From Vagococcus proximus (GTDB lineage: Bacteria > Bacillota > Bacilli > Lactobacillales > Vagococcaceae): DNA of 64,000 nucleotides. Under the pieces are notes generated by a model. That model searched no databases, was not told where the DNA came from, and saw only the letters and a program-made list of their open reading frames with translations. The translations under genes were made by a program, and so were the position numbers. Shown in pieces: positions 26,841 through 35,473 of this stretch; positions within the stretch are counted from its first letter, which is position 1; the number at the start of each line of letters is the position of its first letter. The DNA lies in NCBI RefSeq assembly GCF_029143285.1, contig NZ_JAPDSH010000001.1, positions 186,001 to 250,000 of the forward strand, read 5' to 3'.

Positions 26841-27467
26841 TTTAGAAACAATAGAGATATGTTCTTTGTCGAAGCCAGTATTTTCAATAATATCAAGAAA
26901 ACCTTTAGCATAATCGCCATAACTAATATAACTTTTGTTATCCGTGTTAAGAGTCAAATGATTTGTGGCAATTGTATAGTGACCTGTCGTTTCACCTTCG
27001 AAATCAAAATCAGCAGCAGGGCTTACATAAGTCCAATGAGTTGCTTTTGTTGCTTTAAGTTCTTCCAAAGCGGCAAACATACTTTTTGCGACAGGTAAAA
27101 ATGCTTCAGGGAAATCTTCTGTTTCGAATAAACGAGTCGTTTCTTCGTCATCAACAAACAGACTTCCTGCTCCACCTACAACGTAAAGTCTAGTCGTACC
27201 GTGTTTTAAAATTTTTGCCAAGTGACGAAGTGACGTTTGATGAAGTTGTGGCATAATTTTAGGTGCGTTAAACGCATCTACTAAAATATCGAATTCGGCC
27301 ACTTCTTTTTCAGTCAAATCATATAATTCTTTTTCAATAAAAGGAACATCTTGCATTAACTTTTCATGATTTCTGATTAGAGCAGTGACCTCATGCCCTC
27401 GTTTTATTGCTTCCAAAAGTAGGAGAGTCCCTTGTTTACCAGTTGCACCAACAATACCTATTTTCAT
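26838..27467 (-). CDS. NAD(P)-binding Rossmann-fold oxidoreductase (YwnB/NmrA-like)
   Basis: The 209-residue cytoplasmic protein begins MKIGIVGATGKQGTLLLLEAIKRGHEVTAL, a Rossmann fold with the GATGKQG dinucleotide motif at residues 7-13, followed by VVGGAGSLFVD and THWTYVSPAADFDFEGE. This is the pattern of atypical short-chain reductases of the NAD(P)H-binding type, often annotated as epimerase or YwnB-like. It lacks a clear Tyr-x-x-x-Lys pair, so it may act as a redox sensor or quinone reductase rather than a classical SDR. Monocistronic, minus strand. Substrate unknown. Confidence 0.82.
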   Translation of the reverse strand: MKIGIVGATGKQGTLLLLEAIKRGHEVTALIRNHEKLMQDVPFIEKELYDLTEKEVAEFDILVDAFNAPKIMPQLHQTSLRHLAKILKHGTTRLYVVGGAGSLFVDDEETTRLFETEDFPEAFLPVAKSMFAALEELKATKATHWTYVSPAADFDFEGETTGHYTIATNHLTLNTDNKSYISYGDYAKGFLDIIENTGFDKEHISIVSK

Positions 27468-27545
27468 TCTAACTCATCCTTTCGTAATAGCGCTCTATAC
27501 TCCATGCTAAGCCTTATTTACCAAAAGGTCAATGAAATTGATTTT

Positions 27546-27959
27546 TTATTTTTGAACTAACTTAACAGCTTTTGAAATTGAATGGAATAATAATGCTAAT
27601 CCAACAGTCATAATGATGTGTCCAAGGCCTGCAATACCTGAAATAGCTGGTCCAGTTTCAGTTCCTAAAACAGTCATAGTACCGTGGAAAATCATCATAG
27701 CTAGTGATAATAGTAATCCAACGTTATAAACAATATAGAATTGGTTAAATTGTTTGAATTGAGATAAGTTGAAGTTCTTTTCTAAAAGTAACACGATTAA
27801 GAACATCATCATTCCTAATACCAATGTGTGTGTATGTGTGACAGATAATTGTGTTGTCCCTTCAAAGTCTTGGATTTTTGTAAACTCGCGGTAGAAAACA
27901 CCTAGGGCTAATCCAAAAATAAGGTAAAAAGTACTTGTTTTAACTAATTTGTTCATCAT
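27546..27959 (-). CDS. DUF2871 membrane protein
   Basis: The 137-residue protein has four membrane segments. The pattern TSTFYLIFGLALGVFYREFTK, HTHTLVLGMMMFL and GLGHIIMTVGLALLF matches the DUF2871 family; the histidines in THTHTL and the MIFHGTM segment could bind a metal or haem, but that is speculation. It follows a TetR-family gene with 13 bases between them, and the shared promoter has a palindrome in its spacer, so it is likely the main target of that repressor. Function unknown. Confidence 0.75.
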   Translation of the reverse strand: MMNKLVKTSTFYLIFGLALGVFYREFTKIQDFEGTTQLSVTHTHTLVLGMMMFLIVLLLEKNFNLSQFKQFNQFYIVYNVGLLLSLAMMIFHGTMTVLGTETGPAISGIAGLGHIIMTVGLALLFHSISKAVKLVQK

Positions 27960-27972
27960 AATAATAATTCTC

Positions 27973-28593
27973 CTATTCGTCTTTTAATATGCCATATTTC
28001 AGCCATTTGATTCGGCGATTGTATTGGTCTAGTAGCTCTGTTTGATCCCAATCATTTACAAAATAATCATTGAGACACTGATGTATAACAGGAACAAGGA
28101 CCTTAAAAAAATCTAATAGTTCTTGTTGTGATGTTATTTTTAAGTTGTCAGTTTTCATCATCTTAGTAAAATCTTTAGGAGCTGTTTTTGTAAACGTTGC
28201 GTGTTCCTCTTTTTTAGCAAGCTTATGTTCCGTAATATAAGATAAGTTAAGTGTGACAACTTTAAAGTAATCATGATATTTATCAGTTGAGTAAGCATCC
28301 ACTAACTCAAATAAATAGGTTTCTAAGCCTACAAACAAGTCACCCTCTGCTTTTTTTATTGCATCCATTACAGTTCCGTGTGCTTCTCCTGTTACGGTGT
28401 GATAGAGGTAATGATATAAATCTTCTATGTCTTCGAAATACTTGTAAAAACTACCACGTGATATTTGGCTATCGCGAACTATATTTGCAACAGAAGCGTC
28501 ATGAATACTTGCTGTTGAAAATTCTTTTAAAGCGGCATCTAAAACGATGGTCTTTTTTTCTATTGGTAAGTTAAAAAAGGTCTCTTTGGGCAT
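27973..28593 (-). CDS. TetR-family regulator upstream of DUF2871
   Basis: The 206-residue protein has an N-terminal TetR DNA-binding domain (VLDAALKEFS, IVRDSQISRGSFYKYFEDIEDL) and a helical effector domain of about 140 residues. GGAGGTG lies before the ATG at 28593. It is the first gene of a two-gene minus-strand operon with the DUF2871 membrane protein. The promoter spacer contains GTGACAGCATGTCAC on the plus strand, a natural operator for autorepression. The ligand is unknown. Confidence 0.87.
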   Translation of the reverse strand: MPKETFFNLPIEKKTIVLDAALKEFSTASIHDASVANIVRDSQISRGSFYKYFEDIEDLYHYLYHTVTGEAHGTVMDAIKKAEGDLFVGLETYLFELVDAYSTDKYHDYFKVVTLNLSYITEHKLAKKEEHATFTKTAPKDFTKMMKTDNLKITSQQELLDFFKVLVPVIHQCLNDYFVNDWDQTELLDQYNRRIKWLKYGILKDE

Positions 28594-28617
28594 GGTGTCA
28601 CCTCCAATTATTAAATG

Positions 28618-28672
28618 TGGTTCTGAACCAACTACTACTTAAAATTATAGGTGACAGCATGTCACTTGTCAA
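28618..28672 (-). promoter_or_regulatory. Promoter and palindromes of the TetR-DUF2871 operon
   Basis: On the minus strand a consensus TTGACA (28672-28667), 17-base spacer and TATAAT (28649-28644). The spacer holds the 15-bp palindrome GTGACATGCTGTCAC (28665-28651). A second, unrelated palindrome TGGTTCAGAACCA lies in the leader at 28630-28618. Confidence 0.75.
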
Positions 28673-28773
28673 ACTAATGGCATCATAAAGAGGTTAGCGA
28701 GCTTGAAATAGATTTCAATAGAAGAATTATGTTAAAATAGGGTGGTAAACTAACTAGATTAAAGGGGTGTCTT

Positions 28774-29220
28774 ATGGGATTATTAACTGATTTATTAGGC
28801 GCAACAGGGTTAAATGAAAATAGAAAAGAAATTTATTTAGAAGAGAGTGGGCAAGAACCTCAAGGAACAGCACAGGAAGCTATTCAGAAGCAATTGCAGA
28901 CATTGGATAGGGCGGCTAGAGGTATTCCGTTAGAGGCAGGGCAAAAGGCGGCTGTTGATATAACAGAACGCATGAAAAAAGCTGCCCGTAATGGCGAAAC
29001 AAAAGTCACCTATGACCAACCTAGTTTAGATGATATTTTGGGCTCAATCTTTGGGGAAAAAACTGTACCAAAAGTCGAGCAGCATAATGGTGTTGAAGAT
29101 GTCTTTGGAGACATACTAGGTGAGATAGGAAAAGAATTGTCTAATAAAGGAGCTAAGACTAAGCGTGATGGTCGAGTCATGTCTATTGATTTATCAGATA
29201 TCATGGATAGTTTGAAATAA
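28774..29220 (+). CDS. Unknown soluble protein
   Basis: I do not recognise this 148-residue protein. It has no signal peptide or membrane segment. A helical N-terminal half rich in Gln and Ala (EAIQKQLQTLDRAARGIPLEAGQKAAVDI in part: QKQLQTLDRAARG) is followed by an acidic region with DILGSIFGE and DVFGDILGEIGKEL, two similar amphipathic stretches, and ends DLSDIMDSLK. The GDILGE-type repeats may be binding helices. It has a good ribosome binding site (AAAGGGGTG) and a GNAT acetyltransferase gene begins 12 bases after its stop with the same ribosome binding sequence, so the two are probably cotranscribed. Confidence 0.75.
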   Translation: MGLLTDLLGATGLNENRKEIYLEESGQEPQGTAQEAIQKQLQTLDRAARGIPLEAGQKAAVDITERMKKAARNGETKVTYDQPSLDDILGSIFGEKTVPKVEQHNGVEDVFGDILGEIGKELSNKGAKTKRDGRVMSIDLSDIMDSLK

Positions 29221-29232
29221 AGGGGTGTCACG

Positions 29233-29739
29233 ATGAAGATTGAAACAGAACGACTAATTATTAGGTCGTATAAAGATGAAGATAAAAAAGAGGCGCTTTT
29301 ATTTCTAGGTGATGAAGAAACCATGTATTTTTTACCTGAAGAAGTTTTTGATCTGGCTAAAGTGTCTGAGTTAATAGGGAAACAAAAGAAAAAAGAAGAG
29401 TATTTTGCTGTTGAGTTGAGAGAAACAAATCAAGTTATTGGCCATCTATATTTCGCAGCTTTCTTTGGCGATCACTCATACGAAATTGGCTGGGTATTTA
29501 ATAAACAATTTCATTCTAAAGGCTATGGTTATGAGGCAGCAAATGCTATTATGACTTATGGTTTTGATCAACTAACTATTCATAGAATTATTGCAACGTG
29601 TCAGCCTGATAATCATGGTTCTTATAAACTTATGGAGAAACTAGGAATGAGAAGAGAAGGATTTTTCAAGCAATGTATTCCCGTTAAAGATGAATGGTGG
29701 GATGAGTTTTACTATGCAGTACTAGCATCTGAATGGTAG
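29233..29739 (+). CDS. GNAT-family acetyltransferase (RimJ/RimL type)
   Basis: The 168-residue protein fits the RimJ/RimL branch of GNAT: it starts IETERLIIRSYKDED, has the acetyl-CoA binding region EIGWVFNKQFHSKGYGYEAANAIM (key Q/R-x-x-G-x-G/A motif seen as SKGYGYEA), and ends with HRIIATCQPDNHGSYKLMEKLGMRREGFF. Enzymes of this branch acetylate N-terminal amines of proteins or small amines; the substrate is not known. It follows the unknown 148-residue protein by 12 bases, which may be its partner or substrate. Confidence 0.88.
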   Translation: MKIETERLIIRSYKDEDKKEALLFLGDEETMYFLPEEVFDLAKVSELIGKQKKKEEYFAVELRETNQVIGHLYFAAFFGDHSYEIGWVFNKQFHSKGYGYEAANAIMTYGFDQLTIHRIIATCQPDNHGSYKLMEKLGMRREGFFKQCIPVKDEWWDEFYYAVLASEW

Positions 29740-29840
29740 GTTTGAATACAGTTATAAGTCTAAATGTGTAATAATGATTCATTTTGTATGTTTTTTGTCA
29801 TTTCTTATCAAAAAAAAATATGAAAAAGCTTACTTTTTAA

Positions 29841-29869
29841 TTGTACTTCTTATTAAATAGACGTATTAT
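29841..29869 (+). promoter_or_regulatory. Promoter of the MarR-family gene
   Basis: TTGTAC (29841-29846) and TATTAT (29864-29869) with a 17-base spacer, 35 bases before the start. Confidence 0.6.
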
Positions 29870-29903
29870 AAGAGTAAGAAGGTGTTAAGGAGGTTGTTGT
29901 TGC

Positions 29904-30344
29904 ATGATAAAGGCCAATGGTCACAAAGTAAATGCTTCGATTAAGTCGTTTTTAAATTACCTGATATTTTTAGAGAAACAATTAGCAGATGATTCGTTTA
30001 ATTTCAATGAGATTAGGATAATCTTTGAAATTTGGGAACAAGGAGAGTTGTCAGCTAAAACAATTGAGACAGAATTAGATTTGGATAAGGGATACACCAG
30101 CCGTATTTTAAAAAGGTTAGTGTCAGAAGATTTGGTTCAAAAAGTTCAGTCTGAAGAAGACAAACGTTTATTCTATGTTTCCTTTACACCTAAAGGGAAG
30201 AAAGTCGCCCAAAAACTATATAAAAAATATGAAACTATGATAATGGATGATTTTAATCAGTTATCGTCAGATGACCAAAGGAAATACCTCGATGCACTAG
30301 AGGTTATTCAGAAAATAGAAGCAAATAAAAGGAAAAAAATTTAA
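29904..30344 (+). CDS. MarR-family transcriptional regulator
   Basis: The 146-residue protein has the MarR winged-helix layout: a helical N-terminus, NEIRIIFEIWEQGELSAKTIE, the recognition region LDLDKGYTSRILKRLVSEDLV, the wing SEEDKRLFYVSFTPKGKK, and a C-terminal dimer helix. TAAGGAGG is placed well for the ATG at 29904. It is monocistronic, ended by a terminator. The membrane phosphodiesterase gene is 140 bases downstream, but a direct regulatory link is only a possibility. Confidence 0.87.
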   Translation: MIKANGHKVNASIKSFLNYLIFLEKQLADDSFNFNEIRIIFEIWEQGELSAKTIETELDLDKGYTSRILKRLVSEDLVQKVQSEEDKRLFYVSFTPKGKKVAQKLYKKYETMIMDDFNQLSSDDQRKYLDALEVIQKIEANKRKKI

Positions 30345-30375
30345 ACTAACCGTTACAATATGGTTAGTTTTTTTT
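30342..30375 (+). terminator. Terminator of the MarR-family gene
   Basis: AAACTAACC and GGTTAGTTT pair around a 10-base loop with eight T following. Confidence 0.8.
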
Positions 30376-30486
30376 GTTTAGTAAAATTAGTAGCTTATAA
30401 ACGAGGTTATACAGAGTAATTACTTGAATTAGTGTGTAAGTGGGTATATGGTTAGAGTAAGAAGTATAGGATGGAGGAGAAGACTC

Positions 30487-32253
30487 ATGGGAGAGATAGT
30501 CATACATATAAAAAACTCAATAAGTAGAATTTTGACTCACAAGAAAACATATCTAAAGAGTACTATCTTTTTACAAGGTATCCGATTGCTGTTTGTTTTA
30601 CCACTGTTATCTAGTCTTTTTTATCTCATTTTAAATCATTTGAATATTTCAAACTTAACGGACCAGACCGTAACATTGTTTTTTAAAAGTCCAATAGCCT
30701 TACTTTTGTTAGCTATATGGTTTTTATTAATTGTTTATTTTATATTTTATGAACTTGGCTTTTATTTCTTATTAGGAATAAGACAGAGAAAAGGTCAAGA
30801 TGTGAGTTTTAAATCATTAACAGTAGAATTATTAAAAAAAGCACGCTATTTTCTTTCAACACATTTCTTAATTATAGGAAGTTATTTTTTATTAGTGCTC
30901 CCATTGGCATCGTTGGGATTTAAATCAGAACTATTAAAATCAATAAAAATACCTGATTTTATCGTAGATGAATTGTTTTTAACAGCAAAAGGCAAGTACT
31001 TATGGTTCATCGTGATGTTTATATTAGCTTACCTTTCAATGAGACTGTTATATGTTGTTTACTACTTCGTAGAAGAATCAAATAGAACATTAGGAGAGGC
31101 TATCAGTTTAAGTTGGAAAAGAAGTAAGCATAAATTCTTAAAAAATATGATGACGTTACTATTGGTAGCAGCTGTAATATCAGTTTTGTCATTAATAGCC
31201 GTATTGATTATAGGTCTGCCACTTCTTGCTAGTGATATATTAAAACCATCCTTATCACCGTATGTAGCAGGTTGTGTTTTGACTTTAATGCAGATGTTAT
31301 TATTTTTTGGTGGTGGACTTATCCAAGCGCTAATAGTTAATGTTGTTATTGAAACGATTATCGGGAAAGAAAGTGAAAGTTTAGAGAAAGAGAGAGCTTA
31401 TATTAAACCAAAACCAGCCTTAGTAATAATTGGTATAGTACTATTTGTTGGATTAAGTGTTGTAAATATGTGGTCGGTTACAACTTTGATTTATCAACCA
31501 CAGACAACTATGATTGCACATCGTGGTTTGATGAAAGGTGGAATAGAAAATTCTATTGGTTCTTTAGAGGCTGCAGCCTCTAGTGATGTTGAGATGGTTG
31601 AAATGGATATCCAAGAGAGTAAGGATGGAAAATTTATTGTCTATCATGACACTAATTTAAAACGGTTAACAGGTACTTCTAAAAATACCTATGATCTTAA
31701 TCTAGAAGAACTTACATCCTATGAAATGAAGCAAAATGGATTTACGGAAACTATTCCCGACTTAGCGAGTTATATCGATAGGGCTAAGGAGTTAGGGATT
31801 AACTTACTTGTAGAAGTTAAACCACATGGGAAAGAATCAAAAGAGATGGTTGATAATTTAATCAACTTACTTGAGGAAAAGAAAGTAGCCACTGATTATA
31901 TCGTTCAGTCGTTAGATAAAGATGTTTTAGATGAAATTAAAGAAAAAGCCCCTTACATTAAAACCGGTTATGTTATTCCGCTAACAATTGGGCATGCACC
32001 TAAATCAGATCATGATATATATGTTATTGAAGAGTTTTCAGTAAACGAGAAGTTAATATCAGAAATCGAAGAATTAGATAAAGAAATGTTTATTTGGACA
32101 GTGAATAAAGAAGAACTACTAAAAAAATATTTGAATTTAAATGTAGATGGTATTATTAGTAATAATGCTGATGTCGGTGTTATTATAAGGTCGGATTTAG
32201 AGGAAGAAAAACCGCTGTATGAACGCGTAATTTTGATGCTAGAGAACATGTAA
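30487..32253 (+). CDS. Membrane-bound glycerophosphodiester phosphodiesterase
   Basis: The 588-residue protein has an N-terminal membrane domain of about six to eight segments (residues 1-345, the GPDPase membrane family) and a C-terminal GDPD domain (about 350-585). The GDPD motif is complete: MIAHRGLMKGGIENS with His-Arg and Glu-Asn, VEMVEMDIQESKDG with the metal-binding Glu and Asp, and YHDTNLKRLTG with the second catalytic His. It probably releases glycerol-3-phosphate from phosphodiesters such as lipoteichoic acid or lipid head groups at the outer face. The ATG at 30487 is chosen for GGAGGAG 8 bases upstream; the longer frame from 30448 has none. Confidence 0.9.
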   Translation: MGEIVIHIKNSISRILTHKKTYLKSTIFLQGIRLLFVLPLLSSLFYLILNHLNISNLTDQTVTLFFKSPIALLLLAIWFLLIVYFIFYELGFYFLLGIRQRKGQDVSFKSLTVELLKKARYFLSTHFLIIGSYFLLVLPLASLGFKSELLKSIKIPDFIVDELFLTAKGKYLWFIVMFILAYLSMRLLYVVYYFVEESNRTLGEAISLSWKRSKHKFLKNMMTLLLVAAVISVLSLIAVLIIGLPLLASDILKPSLSPYVAGCVLTLMQMLLFFGGGLIQALIVNVVIETIIGKESESLEKERAYIKPKPALVIIGIVLFVGLSVVNMWSVTTLIYQPQTTMIAHRGLMKGGIENSIGSLEAAASSDVEMVEMDIQESKDGKFIVYHDTNLKRLTGTSKNTYDLNLEELTSYEMKQNGFTETIPDLASYIDRAKELGINLLVEVKPHGKESKEMVDNLINLLEEKKVATDYIVQSLDKDVLDEIKEKAPYIKTGYVIPLTIGHAPKSDHDIYVIEEFSVNEKLISEIEELDKEMFIWTVNKEELLKKYLNLNVDGIISNNADVGVIIRSDLEEEKPLYERVILMLENM

Positions 32254-32545
32254 GTACTAGAGTGAAACCAATAATGATGAAAAGAGTATGTTTTTTTATA
32301 GCTTATTTATTATTATTGGTTTTTTATGTTTTTTGAAAATTTTTAATGAAAATAAATTGAATAATCGTTTCATATTAGGTCATATAAGCTATAATAAAAA
32401 CTGTAGAGTCAAATAATACTTTTTTTAACGAATGAATTAAAAGTTGATTTGTGAGTGATGTATTGTTTTTCTTTTTAGACTTTAAAAAGGGTGAAACCAT
32501 CATTCATGAATTTTGAATATAAAGTCAAAAAAGGAGACTGATATT
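32254..32545 (+). promoter_or_regulatory. Adhesin upstream region: terminator, promoter, long leader
   Basis: AAACCAATAATGAT (from 32263) and ATTATTATTGGTTT (to about 32328) form a wide-loop terminator for the phosphodiesterase gene, followed by T. A -10 TATAAT lies at 32390-32395 with a weak -35 (TTTCAT). This leaves a leader of about 145 bases, whose 3' part can pair as GACTTTA (from 32479) with TAAAGTC (to 32526) just before the ribosome binding site AAAAAAGGAG. No ORF is visible. Confidence 0.5.
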
Positions 32546-35008
32546 ATGAAAAAACTAGTAAAAAAAGGTATTGTTTTATTAGCATCAATATCTATTTTAG
32601 GTGCTAACCTTGCGCCAACACTTGCAGCAAGCGAAGTAGCCCAAGAAACAAATGTAACGGCTGAGTTTAATGAAGCACCAACGCAAGAAGGTGTTCAAGT
32701 GCAAGAAGAAACACTAACTACTGAAATCGAAGTCATGGAAAGTAGTGAGTCAGAGGTAGCAACTGAAAGTTCTGAATCCTTAATGAATGAAAGTTCTGAA
32801 GTAACTGAAGAAGAGATACAAGGTACAGATTTAAGTTCATCAGATAGTGAAAACTATGGCGAAACGGAGACATCTGCGACTGAAGAACAAGCAGCGATGA
32901 GACCCTATAAGGAGATTGAATTTGATTTCACTGGTGAATTTCAACGTGAAGATGGAACAGTCATAAATTCAGGTGAAAGTGTTGGTATTCATGAAAATAC
33001 ACGTGTGGAGTACGAATGGAGTATTCCAGATGGTGTAGAAATCAAAGAAGGCGACACGATGACCTTCGATTTTCCAGAGCAATTAAAAGCGACTGGCAAG
33101 GCTGAGTTTCCAATAACAAACGAAAATGGAGATATTATTGGAAATGCAAAGGTTGATCCAATAACAGGTCAAGTTGTCGTAACATTTACAGATTACTACG
33201 AAAAAAATCCAGAAGATGGTCGTCATGGTACTGTAGGTTTTACCACAAAGTGGAAAGAAGAGACCATAAATGTAGAAGAGGATGTCCCATTAGAAATTGG
33301 TAAAGATGGTGAAATTATTGTAACCGTTACGCCACCTGGAGAAGGAGACCCTAATGAAATACTTCAAAAATGGGGCGAAACAATTGAGAATGGAACAAAA
33401 ACATCTTGGATTGTTAGACTAAATTACGCAGGTCAAACAATTAAAAATGCTGTTTATACGGATACGTTAGGCTCAATGCAAGAAATGATACCTACTGAAA
33501 TATTTGGATACTATGGCCATTATGATAGTAGTGGTAATTTTATTCGAACGTCTGAAATTCCAACCGAACAGTTCATTTTAAGTGACACAGGCTTTTATGT
33601 TGAATTAGGCGATTTAGAAAAACCTGAAGCTTCAGTAGAAATCTATTACAACACAAAAAATATTGATGAAGGAAATTCACCTCATTATGAAAATTCGGGT
33701 AAATTAACAGGAACGAATATTGAGGAGAAAGAAATAACAGTTCAGACACCAGAAACTGGAAATAGCGGTTCTGGAACAGGTGATAACAAAGGCATTGTTA
33801 AAGTGAAAAAAGTAGACTCTACAGATGAAACTAAAACTTTAGCAGGAGCAGAATTTGATATCCTAGGCAAGGATGGTAAAGTAGTTCAACATATTGTGAC
33901 AGATGAGAGTGGCCAAGCAAAATCTAAAAATTTAAGTATTGGTGACTACACATTAGTCGAGACTAAAGCGCCAGATGGCTACGAATTAGATTCAACGCCA
34001 ATCCCAGTTAAAATAGAAGCTAACGGTGAAGTGAGTGTTATAGAACTAACTATTACGAATGACCCTACTGCGCCACCACTTGGAAGTATCAAACTAACTA
34101 AACAAGACTCTAAAGATAAAACAAAACGTTTGGCAGGAGCCGAATTTGATGTTTTCAATACGGAAGGTGAAGTTGTTGGGAGCCTTATAACAGATGAAAA
34201 TGGCGAGGCTATTTTAGAAAATTTACCGTTAGGCGATTATACAATTGTTGAAACAAAAGCACCTGATGGTTATGAATTAGATCCAACGCCAATTACTGTG
34301 ACAGTACTAGAAAACAAAGAGTCGAATACAGTGTCAGTTACAGTTGTAAATACTGAGATTCCTAAAAAAGGAACGATTGAAATCATTAAAGTTGATGATG
34401 AAACAGGTGTGACTTTAGCGGGTGCTGAATTTGATATTAAAAATACTGAAGGTGAAGTTGTTGGGCATATCGTAACGGATAAAGATGGAAAAGGTAGTCT
34501 TTCAGATTTAGAGTTAGGTGACTATACGATTATTGAAACAAAAGCACCAGATGGCTATGACTTATCAGAAAAAGTTTACACTATAAGTGTGGTTGAAAAT
34601 GAAACAAATACAGTAACAATTGAAATTGAAAATACTAAAATTATTCCAATGATTCCAATTGTACCAGGTAAGCCAGTCATTCCGTGGACACCGATTGTAC
34701 CAGGTAAGCCAGTCATTCCATGGACACCGATTGTACCAGGCAAACCAGTTATACCGTGGACACCGATTGTACCAGGCAAACCAGTTATACCGTGGACACC
34801 GATTGTACCAGGTAAACCGGTAATTTCAAATAAACCGATTGTACCAGGTAAACCAGTTATCCCTAATAAGCCGGTAATGCCTAAGGTGCCAAATAAAACT
34901 ATTTCAAAATTACCACAAACAGGTGAAAGAAAAGGTAGCACAGTTTTAATTGTACTAGGATTTGTTCTTATTGGATTAACATCACTTCTTTATAAACATA
35001 ATTATTAA
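32546..35008 (+). CDS. LPxTG-anchored MSCRAMM-like adhesin with Cna-B repeats
   Basis: The 820-residue protein has a signal peptide (about 1-29), a Ser/Glu-rich region (30-118), two adhesin-like Ig domains (about 119-400, with TFTDYYEK resembling the latch motif TYTFTDYVD of collagen-binding adhesins), three Cna-B/SpaA domains (about 417-506, 513-604, 609-699), a PIVPGKPVIPWT repeat stalk (704-775), LPQTG at 789-793, a membrane segment and a short basic tail. Each Cna-B domain has the Lys (VKKVD, KLTKQD, IIKVD), Glu (ETKAPDGY) and Asn needed for an internal isopeptide bond. Sortase A should anchor it. The ATG at 32546 follows AAAAAAGGAG. The host ligand is unknown. Confidence 0.92.
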   Translation: MKKLVKKGIVLLASISILGANLAPTLAASEVAQETNVTAEFNEAPTQEGVQVQEETLTTEIEVMESSESEVATESSESLMNESSEVTEEEIQGTDLSSSDSENYGETETSATEEQAAMRPYKEIEFDFTGEFQREDGTVINSGESVGIHENTRVEYEWSIPDGVEIKEGDTMTFDFPEQLKATGKAEFPITNENGDIIGNAKVDPITGQVVVTFTDYYEKNPEDGRHGTVGFTTKWKEETINVEEDVPLEIGKDGEIIVTVTPPGEGDPNEILQKWGETIENGTKTSWIVRLNYAGQTIKNAVYTDTLGSMQEMIPTEIFGYYGHYDSSGNFIRTSEIPTEQFILSDTGFYVELGDLEKPEASVEIYYNTKNIDEGNSPHYENSGKLTGTNIEEKEITVQTPETGNSGSGTGDNKGIVKVKKVDSTDETKTLAGAEFDILGKDGKVVQHIVTDESGQAKSKNLSIGDYTLVETKAPDGYELDSTPIPVKIEANGEVSVIELTITNDPTAPPLGSIKLTKQDSKDKTKRLAGAEFDVFNTEGEVVGSLITDENGEAILENLPLGDYTIVETKAPDGYELDPTPITVTVLENKESNTVSVTVVNTEIPKKGTIEIIKVDDETGVTLAGAEFDIKNTEGEVVGHIVTDKDGKGSLSDLELGDYTIIETKAPDGYDLSEKVYTISVVENETNTVTIEIENTKIIPMIPIVPGKPVIPWTPIVPGKPVIPWTPIVPGKPVIPWTPIVPGKPVIPWTPIVPGKPVISNKPIVPGKPVIPNKPVMPKVPNKTISKLPQTGERKGSTVLIVLGFVLIGLTSLLYKHNY
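34655..34870 (+). repeat. Six 36-bp tandem repeats encoding PIVPGKPVIPWT
   Basis: Four copies encode PIVPGKPVIPWT and the last two end in SNK and PNK. DNA copies are nearly identical, so unequal recombination could change stalk length. The repeats span the proline-rich wall region before the LPQTG motif. Confidence 0.9.
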
Positions 35009-35044
35009 AAAAAAACTCTAATCCTAGGATTAGAGTTTTTTTAG
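35009..35044. terminator. Bidirectional terminator between adhesin and secreted protein genes
   Basis: AAAACTCTAATCC and GGATTAGAGTTTT make a perfect stem with A and T tracts on both sides. Confidence 0.85.
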
Positions 35045-35472
35045 CGATTAATTGATTCGGACATAGTTCCCATCCAGTTACCCAAATATGATGTTTCTTG
35101 AACGGCTTCTGGTGGTAGACCTCCGGAAGGGTTGCTACCATTTAGAACCATAGGAGTTTTAGCTAAAGATATTGAGTCATTAAAATAATCTTCATTGTAT
35201 TTTTCAGACTTAGTGTTAGTATTACGATCTTCTTTTTTATAAAAACTAACAACTTTTGCTTTTGTTTTGACATTATCCGGTGCTTTATTTCCAATATTCA
35301 CTGGTGGTGTTACTTCTTTAGTTGAGTCTTGAGGTGCAGTAGCTGTTTCCTGTTCTTTTGTGTGACGCTTAACGTAAATTGTCTTTTCACTAGCATTGTC
35401 TTCGGCAGCGTTAGCTTGTTGAAAAAGTAGCAGTGAAAAAAGTGCCGCAGTGGATAGGCGTTTTAACTTCAT
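35041..35472 (-). CDS. Unknown secreted protein coupled to the Mga-like regulator
   Basis: I do not recognise this 143-residue protein. It has a signal peptide (MKLKRLSTAALFSLLLFQQANA) with a likely cleavage after ANA at residues 20-22, and a hydrophilic, low-complexity mature part with many Lys, Thr and Asn and a C-terminal NPSGGLPPEAVQETSYLGNW. There is no LPxTG motif, lipobox or second membrane segment, so it should be released or bound non-covalently. Its ATG is one base after the stop of the Mga-like gene, and its ribosome binding site AGGAGAG lies in that gene's last codons. Position suggests a role with the adhesin or its regulator. Confidence 0.75.
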   Translation of the reverse strand: MKLKRLSTAALFSLLLFQQANAAEDNASEKTIYVKRHTKEQETATAPQDSTKEVTPPVNIGNKAPDNVKTKAKVVSFYKKEDRNTNTKSEKYNEDYFNDSISLAKTPMVLNGSNPSGGLPPEAVQETSYLGNWMGTMSESINR

Positions 35473-35473
35473 A

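Noticed and set aside
34655-34870. CRISPR array
   Set aside because: The 36-bp repeats are tandem without spacers and are in frame inside the adhesin gene.
34576-34941. Collagen-like Gly-Ile-Thr-Gly-Leu ORF on the minus strand
   Set aside because: It is the antisense reading of the PIVPGKPVI repeats in the adhesin.
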